This document shows, one piece after another, positions 9,701 to 16,682 of a stretch of 20,571 nt of DNA. How positions within the stretch are numbered: position 1 is the stretch's first letter; each line of letters starts with the position of its first letter. The stretch comes from CAZHZT01 sp964537285. Its GTDB lineage: Bacteria > Bacteroidota > Bacteroidia > Chitinophagales > Saprospiraceae. Below the pieces are notes generated by a model that saw only the letters and a list, made by a program, of their open reading frames with translations, did not search any database and was not told the origin of the DNA. The stretch is taken from contig CAZHZT010000104.1 of NCBI GenBank assembly GCA_964537285.1, forward strand, positions 1 through 20,571. The letters are read 5' to 3'. The translations under genes and the position numbers were made by a program.

Positions 9701-10544
9701 GCGCGGTCTTTCCCAGATCGAGGAAAAGCTTCAGGCTTTCCAACTTGGTAAGCCCAATCAACCCTTGGAATGGAAACGTAAGGATGAGGTTGGAGCTTTA
9801 GTAAATGCTTATAACCAAATGATCGATAAATTACAACACAGTGCCGACAAGCTGGCCCAATCAGAAAGAGAGTTCGCATGGAGAGAAATGGCAAAACAGG
9901 TGGCCCACGAAATAAAAAACCCTCTCACCCCCATGCAACTTAGCCTACAACATCTTATTCGCGCTTATGATAGCAACCCTGAAGCCGTGGAACCCATATT
10001 TAGAACGGTAACCACTACCTTGATCGAACAAATCAGAAACCTTTCCCAAATCGCCTCTGAATTCTCTAATTTTGCCAAAATGCCTCAGCCCGTCAATGAA
10101 CAGGTAACGCTGAACCAGATCGTTGATTCCGTTTTCGACCTTTTTAATGAAGAAACAGAAGTCGATCTTTATAAATACGTACCGAAAGAAAACCTCAACA
10201 CTTTTGTTGACCGAAGCTTGCTTATAAGTGTTCTCAACAACCTGGTTAAAAATGCCATACAGGCAATACCTGATGACCGGAGAGGGAATATTGGGATTCA
10301 CCTCTTTGAACGTGATGCCATGGCAGTCATTATGGTGGAAGACAATGGCTCCGGTATTCCTGAAGACAAGCAGGAGAAAGTTTTTGTGCCTAATTTCACT
10401 ACTAAAAATTCCGGTACCGGACTGGGGCTGGCCATTGCGAGGAATGTTGTAAAAGCTGCCAATGGAAAAATCTACTTTGAAACGGTTATTAACAAAGGAA
10501 CTCGTTTTTTTGTGGAGCTCCCATTAGTAAATAAAGGTAAATGA
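6750..10544 (+). CDS. Large multi-pass NtrY-like sensor histidine kinase with HAMP domain
   Basis: A 1264-aa inner-membrane sensor kinase. Predicted order: one membrane helix at about 27-46, an external domain at about 47-232, a cluster of about eight helices at 235-497, a second external domain at about 500-740, helices at about 741-763 and 783-807, a third external domain at about 808-958, and a helix at 961-983. HAMP follows at about 984-1037, then the kinase core. The phospho-acceptor is H1053 in VAHEIKNPLTPMQLSL. The N box is NNLVKNAIQAI, G1 is VEDNGSGIP, the F box is VFVPNFTTK and G2 is GTGLGLAIA. The core resembles NtrY/PhoR-type kinases. All catalytic motifs look intact. No response regulator is adjacent, so it is an orphan in this window. 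The start is uncertain: ATGs at 6798 and 6807 are plausible and leave a short basic tail before the first helix. The 6750 ATG is preceded by an A-rich stretch. The stimulus is unknown. Confidence 0.9.
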   Translation: MAHILEVFSFLRAFSKMNGMKNKKFYSLLLLSLLFIGLSVGGYFFFRQNQSTESFVSNIERYLHEQEDALKKMLNEKDIIDKQLLGFRTSQNSQYEIPDSSLAAWAKSPFTIAIYQEDTLVFWSNTSALPSNNLIPENTFESRQLIELNNGVYAAWARRGKHPVIGQFTWVGVIPIQYHFRLKSDYLIDHFMPRAPFNHTFKVSDTPGDYPIHWKNGQVLTYLEGETSSPSFYQQIIILSFFAIGFFCLSVALTHIGQHLSNRYRSIFGSLFLVGSIIFIKVLISFFIYNNFFDQLGIFEETLPFSFNRSQGEFILNALLLLWGVFYLHGRKIGDKNLDERPFWARVGIAFLNTTSILTALLLIILSTHYLVMQTDVSFIFETAFNLETEGVLIIIGSILLTFAFFLFGHHLILNNYKMNLPLRWHFVIAVVSATLVFFVSLFIDFYIPSYKVFLISLLTLLLFELFIRSTQNVTSFLFLIWLTLLSALLSFLLFTYSKNKDMLTRQHYARSLLPLRDSLAEKNIQELIFKIKNDPEVQKLCTQRDTTPLNRDSLRRKIDQLYKSNAYLFYNYGYNFYAFLESGGKAFEEQKTLLADLILPLDKQTAVSNTVNLLFGFDSKDRPLYRTSTILDISNSFTIFLDFQRQKIEKSQVYTELLQDRPYKNLKHLKNFNYTIYSPKDVIIDQEGSYSWELEDDDLPEPGKIKERARYQQIASIYRDKEGYTAIVSKQSESWDKILSLASFIFALFIVFILILSIINSVIQVLPEPVNLSLAGPPSLRRLFQLIFLVLTAIFFILIGFTTLSFFQESRKVYHDQRLLRKMNSIQKDADFELELLDVERDQKLAGLTRFIPSFSEIHKMDINLYDENGRLVRSSEDDFFDSGLQAPVINPLAFQALAIKRLPRVTFEENIGKLEYRTGYVSLQVKEKGQNYTLGYLGLPYYSKQRQMSNDVNLFMGKILNVYAILVLITATISIYAAGNITRGLSQIEEKLQAFQLGKPNQPLEWKRKDEVGALVNAYNQMIDKLQHSADKLAQSEREFAWREMAKQVAHEIKNPLTPMQLSLQHLIRAYDSNPEAVEPIFRTVTTTLIEQIRNLSQIASEFSNFAKMPQPVNEQVTLNQIVDSVFDLFNEETEVDLYKYVPKENLNTFVDRSLLISVLNNLVKNAIQAIPDDRRGNIGIHLFERDAMAVIMVEDNGSGIPEDKQEKVFVPNFTTKNSGTGLGLAIARNVVKAANGKIYFETVINKGTRFFVELPLVNKGK

Positions 10545-10567
10545 TTTCTGGAGAGACTGTCGTGGAG

Positions 10568-10603
10568 ACATGAGTCAACCCGAATTTTCAGGATGACTCA
10601 TGT
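10568..10603 (+). terminator. Family B hairpin, terminator of the histidine kinase gene
   Basis: Arms ACATGAGTCA and TGACTCATGT enclose CCCGAA...TTCAGG. The stem is about 17 bp with two mismatches and a very short loop. It starts 23 bp after the kinase stop codon and is followed by TTTTT, as in a Rho-independent terminator. The same hairpin recurs at 16683 and inside the family A element at 18670. Confidence 0.75.
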
Positions 10604-10608
10604 TTTTG

Positions 10609-10718
10609 GTTCTTTGACATAAATTGTGATAAAATGGAACTTCAAAATGACAAGCCTTTCAGCCACAAGGGCATTCAAGGCTTTTCATTTTGAAGTTCCA
10701 CACAATTTGTCAAAGAAC
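10609..10718 (+). mobile_element. Palindromic MITE-like element, family A copy 2
   Basis: A 110-bp element with the long arm (GTTCTTTGACATAAATTGTG) on the left and the short arm on the right. The core contains CCTTTCAGCCACAAGGGC, the reverse complement of the core of copy 1 apart from small differences. The flanking perfect 8-bp direct repeats are ATGTTTTT (10600-10607 and 10720-10727), each one base from the element. The left duplication overlaps the end and T tract of the family B terminator. Confidence 0.87.
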
Positions 10719-10738
10719 GATGTTTTTTCGGACAGCCC

Positions 10739-10929
10739 CTTAAGTAGTTCACGGAAATAGACTATATAAATAACCTTTGCCCGCTGTAGAAGCATTTTTC
10801 GTTTGGAGATCGACACTTTTTTGGGATTTTTCTTCGAAAAATCCCAAAAAAGTGTCGATCTCCAACTCAAAAACCTTCCTGCCAAGGGCATCGATAGCTT
10901 ATACAGTTTAAATCCGCGAACTACTTAAG
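10739..10929. repeat. 191-bp compound palindrome P2 with a perfect 30-bp stem
   Basis: The outer arms begin CTTAAGTAGTTC (10739) and end GAACTACTTAAG (10929). They remain recognisably complementary, with mismatches and small gaps, over about 60 bp. The core at 10803-10865 is a perfect 30-bp stem with the 3-base loop TTC (left arm starting TTGGAGATCGACAC). It lies 7 bp beyond the stop of the leftward nuclease gene and 195 bp beyond the stop of the rightward kinase gene. It would therefore form a very strong transcript hairpin from either side and is probably a bidirectional terminator. Confidence 0.88.
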
Positions 10930-10936
10930 AATAAAT

Positions 10937-12262
10937 TCATTGGCTTGAAAACAAAAAAGTAATATCCCCGGGGCTGGAAATAGTCAATTGAAGCCTGCCA
11001 TTTTCTTTTTCGGTAATCACCCCATTTACCATTATCTGGGCTCCCCGAAGCTCTTTGAAAGGGTCATAGTTGAATTTCTCTTTCCTTAGTTCGGAAGGGA
11101 TATAAACGACGAGTTCCTTTCCCTTAAATGTTGTATCTAAAAACAAGCTCAGGTTTCCAAATACAAACTTCCGATCAGTGACCCTTCCTGCAATACTCCA
11201 GCTTTTTGTCTTTTTCTCTTCTTCCGTTAACTTTTGATAGCGCTTAATTAATTGCCTTGAATTTAAGGTTGGCTTTTCTAAGAGACATCTGGAAATGGGT
11301 TTAGAAAAACCAGTAAATGTCTGTTTTAGCAGCCACTCTTCGGGGATGCACTGTTTCTCCAATATCCTTTCCAGTTCGTTTGGCAAGGAAGGAAAAAAGT
11401 TGAGGCCTGTTTTTCGCTCTACTTTATTAATCGGTACTGCATATTGCTTAAGATTATGAGATTTATTTGCATCTTGGGGAAGAATAAACCCTATGCCTCT
11501 TCCGTGCTTAAGATCAAGCAATATTTTAAAGTAACTTTTAGGAATCAAAGGTATTTCAGCTGCATTGCTTTTAGAAGTTTTTTTCCATTTTCTTTTAGGC
11601 ACAACAGGCCCGGTAATCACAAAAACCTCCGTCCCGTTCCAATAGTTTTCGAACTGGTATTCATGGGCATTCACATAAACCCGAATGGAATCTTCCAGCG
11701 AACGCCAGATACCCCGGTTAAATTCCCCCAACTGTGGAGCTACATTGGAGTAGAAAAATGATGCAGCCAGCGCTGCCTCTGACCAATCGAGATCCCCGGC
11801 AGGGGCCATATGCCCTCTATCGTATCCCTTTAACTTTTTAAAGGATGCATCTCCGGCCATTTTACCCAAAACCAAGGTATCGGTATAAAACTGCTCAGGC
11901 TCAGGCCTCGGTAGATTATAACGTTGTACATCAGGGGTAACAAGGTGGGCCACCCACCTTGGCAACAAAATATTTGAATTGTATAACAGAGAAAAGCCAG
12001 GGTGATGCGTAATCAAATCATCCTTTTTTGCTTGTGGAAAACCAATTTCCTGGTACTTTTCTTTTAAAAGGGTAAGTTTAAGATTTTCCAGACTCGAAGA
12101 ATGAAGACTGGCAGAGCGCTCAGTGGATTCTATTTTTGAAAACTCATCCAGCTCCAATAAATAACGCCAGTAATCCTGGGCATTCAACTTGCCAGCGGAA
12201 GAGACGATAACAATTACAGTTAAGTATAGATAAAGAGGTAAATAGCTCATTTCCCTTTGCAT
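10937..12262 (-). CDS. Exported DNA/RNA non-specific endonuclease (NUC1 family)
   Basis: A 441-aa protein. Residues about 1-29 are a signal peptide (hydrophobic LYLYLTVIVIVSSAG, ending NAQ), so the enzyme is probably periplasmic or secreted. Residues about 85-300 form the beta-beta-alpha metal nuclease domain: the DRGHMAPAGD motif puts the catalytic base at H151, and SNVAPQLGEFNRGIW supplies the metal-binding Asn. Members cut DNA and RNA without sequence preference, for nutrition or extracellular DNA turnover. The C-terminal 90 residues (from about KSWSIAGRVTDRKFVFG) look like a separate beta-rich OB-fold-like domain, an addition beyond the usual 250-280-aa enzyme. Its ATG overlaps the HAD gene stop by one base (TAATG), which indicates translational coupling. 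A second ATG (M5) is possible. The palindrome P2 follows the stop. Confidence 0.9.
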   Translation of the reverse strand: MQREMSYLPLYLYLTVIVIVSSAGKLNAQDYWRYLLELDEFSKIESTERSASLHSSSLENLKLTLLKEKYQEIGFPQAKKDDLITHHPGFSLLYNSNILLPRWVAHLVTPDVQRYNLPRPEPEQFYTDTLVLGKMAGDASFKKLKGYDRGHMAPAGDLDWSEAALAASFFYSNVAPQLGEFNRGIWRSLEDSIRVYVNAHEYQFENYWNGTEVFVITGPVVPKRKWKKTSKSNAAEIPLIPKSYFKILLDLKHGRGIGFILPQDANKSHNLKQYAVPINKVERKTGLNFFPSLPNELERILEKQCIPEEWLLKQTFTGFSKPISRCLLEKPTLNSRQLIKRYQKLTEEEKKTKSWSIAGRVTDRKFVFGNLSLFLDTTFKGKELVVYIPSELRKEKFNYDPFKELRGAQIMVNGVITEKENGRLQLTISSPGDITFLFSSQ

Positions 12263-12906
12263 TAAGAAAACACTTCTTCAACAATAGGTAGTATTTCTTT
12301 TGGATCGTCAATCATAAAATCAGGTTGATGACTGGACAAGAGCTCCCGGTTTCCCAGGCCCCAGGTAACCGCAATAATTGGTATACCAATTTTGCGAACA
12401 AATTCAATATCCCGAACTTCGTCTCCAATGTAAATCACATTGTTGATATCTAAATCGTGCACTGATTGCATCTTTTTAAACACCTGGTCTTTCCCGGTTA
12501 GTTTTTTACTTGAATAAATATAGTCAAAGTAAGGCAGTAATGATCTACTACTAAGGAAGGTCTTTACATTCCGTCGGGAGTTAGAAGTCAGGATCCCCAG
12601 TTTAAACCCATCATCTTTCAGTTTTTTGATCACCTGATCAACATCTGTGAACATATTGACTTCATCGAAATGATTACGGAGGTATCGTCTGAGCCAATAA
12701 GCAAGAACAGGCAGTTTTAGCACCGTAATCCGGTGTTCTTTCATGAGTGCTCTTGGTGTCCACTTCTTGTATTCTTCAATCAGGGAAGTATCGACGAGTT
12801 TGCAATTTAATGTCTTGGCCACCAGCTTATTATAACCGGTTATAAGCGTCAGCATGGTATCGGCAATAGTGCCATCAAAGTCAAAAAGGACTAATTTTTT
12901 TGACAT
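12262..12906 (-). CDS. HAD-superfamily hydrolase, phosphoglycolate phosphatase-like
   Basis: A 214-aa cytoplasmic protein with the four HAD motifs. Motif I is LFDFDGTIAD, with nucleophile D9 and acid/base D11. Motif II is GILTSNS near residue 107, motif III a Lys in the GKDQVFKK region near 140, and motif IV is IGDEVRDIEF near 160. A helical C1-type cap lies between motifs I and II. Length and cap match small-molecule phosphatases such as phosphoglycolate phosphatase or PpaX; the substrate cannot be read from sequence. It begins 72 bp after the ABC permease stop and overlaps the nuclease start by one base, so all appear co-transcribed. Translational coupling to a secreted nuclease is suggestive of nucleotide or phosphate salvage, but that is inference. 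Confidence 0.88.
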   Translation of the reverse strand: MSKKLVLFDFDGTIADTMLTLITGYNKLVAKTLNCKLVDTSLIEEYKKWTPRALMKEHRITVLKLPVLAYWLRRYLRNHFDEVNMFTDVDQVIKKLKDDGFKLGILTSNSRRNVKTFLSSRSLLPYFDYIYSSKKLTGKDQVFKKMQSVHDLDINNVIYIGDEVRDIEFVRKIGIPIIAVTWGLGNRELLSSHQPDFMIDDPKEILPIVEEVFS

Positions 12907-12978
12907 GGTGCAGGAAGTAATGTTTGTTTTATAGGGGAAAGATATTGAGTTTTTTAAGAAATATAGAATATCACTCCA

Positions 12979-14304
12979 TCAATCTGCATAAAACATCCAC
13001 TTTCCTAGCTCTTTTAACGTAATTTTCTTGCCGTACATCAGGATTCCTACCCGATAAATACGAGCAGAAAGCCAAACAAAAAACCAGGCCGTTAACCCAA
13101 GCAACAGCATCGAAAGTAAAATCTGCCACAAAGGGGGGCCAAACGTTAAGCGAGAAGGCATAACAATGGGAGAAAACAGAGGAAATATCGAAGACCAAAC
13201 CGCCAGATTGCTCTCTGGAGAACGAACAGCAACAATCATAATGTAAAAAGCAATAATTACAGGTACCGTAATAGGTAAAGTAAGGGTCTGCCCCTCTCCC
13301 ATGTCATCACTCATGGCTGAGCCCACCGCTGCAAAGAGAGAAGCATAAAGGAAGTATCCTCCCAGAAAGTAAAAAAGAAACAGCGTTATGATCATCCACC
13401 AGTTCTGAGCATTTAGTTCTTGCAAAACCGAAGCCATAATATCTTCTACTTCTTCAGGGTTGATTTCTGAACCCACGGCCGAAGCAGCATCCATTTGATT
13501 GGGATCAAACCCAAAGATGAGCTGAGCTCCTATAAACAGAATCGGCATAAGAATGCCCCAAATAGCCACTTGCGTTAACCCAACAGCCCCTACACCAATA
13601 ATTTTCCCCATCATCAGCTGAAATGGCCGTACTGAAGAAATCATAACTTCTACAATTCTACTTGTTTTTTCCTCCATCACGGAGCGCATAACCATCATAC
13701 CATAGATAAATACAGCCATGTACATGATAATACCCATAAATATGCCGATGCCTGCACCAATAACCGTCGCAAAAGAAGTGACATCCTCATCTGTATCGTT
13801 TAAAGGCTGAGGATCAATAGTCACTCTGGTTCTGAGACTGTTCAGGATTTCTTTATCAAGATCAAAGGCACCGATCTTATATTCCCGAATCACGTCGGCC
13901 AGGCGATCCTCAACAGCAACCGAGGCATCAATACTAAGCTGATTATCAGAGTAATAGTATACTGTTTTTCGGGTAGAACTCAAATTCTTAATTGGTGGAA
14001 TGACCAATACCCCATCAAACTCTCCCCTCCCAACTGCTCTTTTTAAGCTATCCAGGGGTTCTGTTCGTTTGATAAAATACATCGACCCATCCTCAGCTGA
14101 CTTTAAATTAGAACCTTCTAAAACTCCCGCCTCATCGACTACTGCAATCCGGTTCTTATTCGTGCCTTCATAGGAAAATATAAGTCCTGCAATAACCATG
14201 AAAAGAACCAAGGCCAAAGGTGTTAGAATCGTAGCCAAAATGAACGTTCTCTTCCTCACCCGAGTCCAATACTCCCGCTTTATAATGAGCCATAATTTAT
14301 TCAT
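12979..14304 (-). CDS. ABC-2 type exporter permease (NatB/YhaP-like)
   Basis: A 441-aa inner-membrane protein with the N-terminus MNKLWLIIKREYWTRVRKRT, typical of NatB-like permeases. A first helix at about 22-46 is followed by an external domain of about 130 residues (IAVVDEAGVLEGSNLKSAED onward). About five more helices follow between 180 and 425 (FMGIIMYMAVFIYGMMV, IGVGAVGLTQVAIWGILM, WWMIITLFLFYFLGGYFLYA, FYIMIVAV, ILLSMLLLGLTAWFFVWLSA). The MRSVMEEKTSRIVEVMISS motif near residue 210 is the conserved cytoplasmic coupling region. It pairs with the ATPase at 14612-15511, from which it is separated by 307 bp holding palindrome P3. The exported substrate is unknown; relatives export sodium or peptide-like compounds. 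Confidence 0.9.
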   Translation of the reverse strand: MNKLWLIIKREYWTRVRKRTFILATILTPLALVLFMVIAGLIFSYEGTNKNRIAVVDEAGVLEGSNLKSAEDGSMYFIKRTEPLDSLKRAVGRGEFDGVLVIPPIKNLSSTRKTVYYYSDNQLSIDASVAVEDRLADVIREYKIGAFDLDKEILNSLRTRVTIDPQPLNDTDEDVTSFATVIGAGIGIFMGIIMYMAVFIYGMMVMRSVMEEKTSRIVEVMISSVRPFQLMMGKIIGVGAVGLTQVAIWGILMPILFIGAQLIFGFDPNQMDAASAVGSEINPEEVEDIMASVLQELNAQNWWMIITLFLFYFLGGYFLYASLFAAVGSAMSDDMGEGQTLTLPITVPVIIAFYIMIVAVRSPESNLAVWSSIFPLFSPIVMPSRLTFGPPLWQILLSMLLLGLTAWFFVWLSARIYRVGILMYGKKITLKELGKWMFYAD

Positions 14305-14327
14305 ACCAAAAATAAATATTAGAATAG

Positions 14328-14516
14328 ATTTTATTCAGCAATTCTCGTTTTGGAAATCCAAAACCAAATTTACGCCGCTTCGCGGCGATATTTTCTTTTG
14401 AGGGAGCCCGAAAGGGCTATTTTGCTTCGCAAAATAGCCCTTTCGGGCTCCCTGTCAAAGGAATTTCGCGCCGCAGGCGCGTTTTTTTTCAAAGCGAGAA
14501 TCGCTGGACTTTATTG
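14328..14516. repeat. About 190-bp compound palindrome P3 with a perfect 25-bp stem
   Basis: The core at 14401-14453 is a perfect 25-bp stem with loop TTC (left arm starting AGGGAGCCCGAAAGGGC, apex TTTTGC-TTC-GCAAAA). It is flanked by two GC-rich side hairpins, CGCCGC-TTC-GCGGCG (left) and GCGCC-GCA-GGCGC (right). Outer arms follow, ATTCTCGTTTTG paired with CAAAGCGAGAAT, with weaker pairing beyond. The outer limits are approximate. It lies between the ABC ATPase stop and the permease start on the same strand. The remaining DNA to 14611 (including GAGGAACGAACAGCAGGGAA) shows no further feature. Confidence 0.85.
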
Positions 14517-14611
14517 TGAATTAATTAAATGCAGCTAACGAGGAACGAACAGCAGGGAACGAATAATAAGGTGGCTTCTATAACTGCTCTTTGTCCGTTA
14601 ACCATTTTCCG

Positions 14612-15511
14612 CTATTGGTTTTCTTGAACTTGTTTTATAAAAATTTCATTCAGGGTCGGCAAGATCTCATTAAACGAATGAATAAAAATTTTCTGTTCAA
14701 CAAAGAACCTTAAAAGTTCGTTGGATCTGCTTTCATCCTCTAATTGAATAAGTACTTCGCCGTTTTTCTGTTCTATAACCGTTCCCAGGTTTTCCAGACC
14801 TTCCGGAATTGGGCCATCAAAGGTCACACGGAACAGGTTTTCCTTAAACTGGTTTTTTATACTCTCCATTGACCCCTCAAGAATATTTTTTCCCCTATTA
14901 ATAAGTACAATATTCTCGCAGATCTCTTCAACTTGTTCCATACGATGGGTAGAGAAAATAATACTCACCCCATTTTCATGCATTTTATCGATCTCATCTT
15001 TAATGAGGTTGGTATTGATTGGATCAAGGCCGGAAAAAGGTTCATCGAGTATAAGTAGTTTAGGGCTGTGAATAACGGTTGCAATGAATTGAATTTTCTG
15101 TTGCATCCCTTTAGAAAGTTCTTCTACTTTTTTATTCCACCAATCTTGGATATCGAATTTTTCAAGCCAATGATGAATGGTTGCCCGAGCCTCCTTTTTA
15201 GATAAATCCTTTAAACGAGCCAAATACATTAAGTGCTCTCCCACTTTCATCTTTTTGTAAAGGCCTCTTTCTTCTGGCATGTAGCCAATTTGTGAAGGAT
15301 GTCTCCTGTTGAGCTTCTCCCCGTCGAGGAATACGGTTCCTGAATCCGCTTTTGTTATACTTGTGATGATACGGATCAGAGAAGTCTTCCCTGCTCCATT
15401 TGGCCCTAATAAGCCAAAGATAGAGCCTTTGGGAACTGCTAGGGTTACACCATCTACAGCAACGTGCTGATCGTAGGATTTAACAATTTGATCTAGTCGT
15501 AATATATCCAT
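14612..15511 (-). CDS. ABC exporter ATP-binding subunit (NatA-like)
   Basis: A 299-aa nucleotide-binding subunit. Walker A is GPNGAGKTS with K42. The Q-loop region reads IGYMPEERGLY, as in the NatA/YhaQ branch. The signature is LSKGMQQK at 132-139, Walker B is LLILDEP with catalytic E157, the D-loop is SGLDP and the switch His is in FSTHRM. The C-terminal 80-90 residues form the extra beta domain (DUF4162-like) seen in this branch. It drives the permease encoded downstream (12979-14304). The start ATG at 15511 places the first beta-strand correctly. It is probably the first gene of the leftward unit running to the nuclease, although P3 sits after its stop and may reduce read-through. Confidence 0.94.
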   Translation of the reverse strand: MDILRLDQIVKSYDQHVAVDGVTLAVPKGSIFGLLGPNGAGKTSLIRIITSITKADSGTVFLDGEKLNRRHPSQIGYMPEERGLYKKMKVGEHLMYLARLKDLSKKEARATIHHWLEKFDIQDWWNKKVEELSKGMQQKIQFIATVIHSPKLLILDEPFSGLDPINTNLIKDEIDKMHENGVSIIFSTHRMEQVEEICENIVLINRGKNILEGSMESIKNQFKENLFRVTFDGPIPEGLENLGTVIEQKNGEVLIQLEDESRSNELLRFFVEQKIFIHSFNEILPTLNEIFIKQVQENQ

Positions 15512-15591
15512 AGTGAGAATTTGGACAATGGTAATTTACTTCCGTTAAAGTAACAAATTTAATCTATTTAACCCAAGTTGTGCTGGATGAG

Positions 15592-15716
15592 GGGGTGTAT
15601 TTCATTTTGTCACTGTTCCTGAGAAGATGTTTTCTTTAGAGAGAGGCACGCTGCCGCGTGCCTCTCTCTAAAAATAATCTCTTCTCTTGCCGGCAGCGAC
15701 AAAATGAAATGCCCCC
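15592..15716. repeat. Palindromic element P4 flanked by direct repeats
   Basis: The perfect 17-bp stem TTTAGAGAGAGGCACGC with loop TGCC (15635-15672) lies inside imperfect outer arms. These pair GGGGTGTATTTCATTTTGTC on the left with GACAAAATGAAATGCCCCC on the right. The whole is bracketed by direct repeats: CTGGATGAGGG occurs at 15583-15593 and 15716-15726. The exact duplication length (8 to 11 bp) is ambiguous because the repeat shares G or C with the element ends. It lies about 80 bp upstream of the ABC ATPase start, so it is in that operon's promoter region. No coding capacity. Confidence 0.8.
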
Positions 15717-15814
15717 TGGATGAGGGTAAATAAGGAGGATTTTTTGAAAAAGGGAGCTGATAGTCGACGTTTTGAAACAAATAATCGACGATTCAGCCTC
15801 ATTTGAATAGACTG

Positions 15815-15838
15815 TTTTGTAGCCGGGGAGCTACAAAA
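15815..15838. other. Small hairpin in the leader of the coiled-coil gene
   Basis: TTTTGTAGC-CGGGGA-GCTACAAAA is a perfect 9-bp stem with a 6-base loop, about 130 bp before the ATG at 15966. It has no T tract beyond it. It may be a transcript leader structure or terminator remnant. The remaining DNA from 15839 to 15965 shows nothing recognisable. Confidence 0.4.
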
Positions 15839-15965
15839 TCATCTAAGATGCAGTATCCCTTAACCGTTTACTGTTTCTGCAAGTTCCGCAAGAATGTGAC
15901 TTCATGGCCAAAATAAGTCTAAACACCAGAAATTATAACGATTATTTATTCAAATATTTCATATC

Positions 15966-16637
15966 ATGAAAAAGTCTATTTTATTCTCTTTCATCATTTT
16001 AATCTCTTTTAACCTATCACTTTTTAGCCAGGTGAACGAAGAAAACCGAGCCATGAGCGCTGGATCTAAAAATGCTTTGGTTACTACTATAAATGAAGTA
16101 GATGAAAAATTCGCAGAAAAACAATGGAAAGACTACTCCAAGGAGTTTAAAGGTAAATCCAAGAAAATAGGTAAATACAACCTTAGCTTCATCGACGATG
16201 CCTCCATTGCTGGAATAGGTGGCGCCAATTCCGTAGACGTTTACGCTCAATTCAAAGAAAAAGGCCAGGACACGGAATTCATTTTGTGGATTGACATGGG
16301 CGGGGCTTATCTGAACTCTAAAGATCACCCAAGAGAATACGCTAAAGCTGAAAGCCTCGTTGAAAGATTCGCTCTGGAAACGGCTACAGCCAAAACAGAA
16401 GAAGTACTCAAAGATCAGGAAAAAACATTAAAAGACCTCGAAAAAAACCTGGAGAAACTGGAAAAAGACAATGCCAACTATCATGCAGATATCGAACAAG
16501 CAGAAGAACTGATTAGAACACGAAAGGCAGATATAGAAAAAAACGTACAAGATCAGAAGGATGCTAAAAAGATGGTTGAGGAACAGAAAAAAATGGTGGA
16601 AAACGTAAAGGATAAATTGAAAGGCTTGAAGAAATAA
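15966..16637 (+). CDS. Exported protein with C-terminal coiled coil, function unknown
   Basis: A 223-aa protein that I do not recognise. Residues 1-21 are a clear signal peptide (MKKSILFSFIILISFNLSLF, then SQ). Residues about 25-125 form a small compact domain with mixed strands (KKIGKYNLSFIDDASIAGIG, VDVYAQFKEKGQDTEFILWI) and the phrase MGGAYLNSKDHP. Residues about 140-220 are a highly charged coiled coil rich in Lys and Glu (LKDLEKNLEKLEKDN, MVEEQKKMVENVKDKLKGLK). The product is probably periplasmic or attached to a membrane through a partner. The gene stands alone on the plus strand, with the convergent 184-aa gene beyond a terminator hairpin. No catalytic motif is visible. Confidence 0.85.
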   Translation: MKKSILFSFIILISFNLSLFSQVNEENRAMSAGSKNALVTTINEVDEKFAEKQWKDYSKEFKGKSKKIGKYNLSFIDDASIAGIGGANSVDVYAQFKEKGQDTEFILWIDMGGAYLNSKDHPREYAKAESLVERFALETATAKTEEVLKDQEKTLKDLEKNLEKLEKDNANYHADIEQAEELIRTRKADIEKNVQDQKDAKKMVEEQKKMVENVKDKLKGLKK

Positions 16638-16682
16638 AAGAGGCCATCCCAAAAGTAGATTGCTCCGTTTTTCAGGAGTTAA

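Noticed and set aside
10685..10891. 68-codon minus-strand frame
   Set aside because: It is made almost entirely of the family A arm and palindrome P2, so its apparent openness comes from the repeats, with no signal of a protein family.
10739..10929. Target duplication around palindrome P2
   Set aside because: The flanks (ending ACAGCCC and starting AATAAATTC) share no direct repeat, unlike family A and P4, so mobility of P2 is not claimed.
14350..14538. 62-codon plus-strand frame
   Set aside because: It reads across palindrome P3; the peptide mirrors the hairpin arms and has no gene-like start context.
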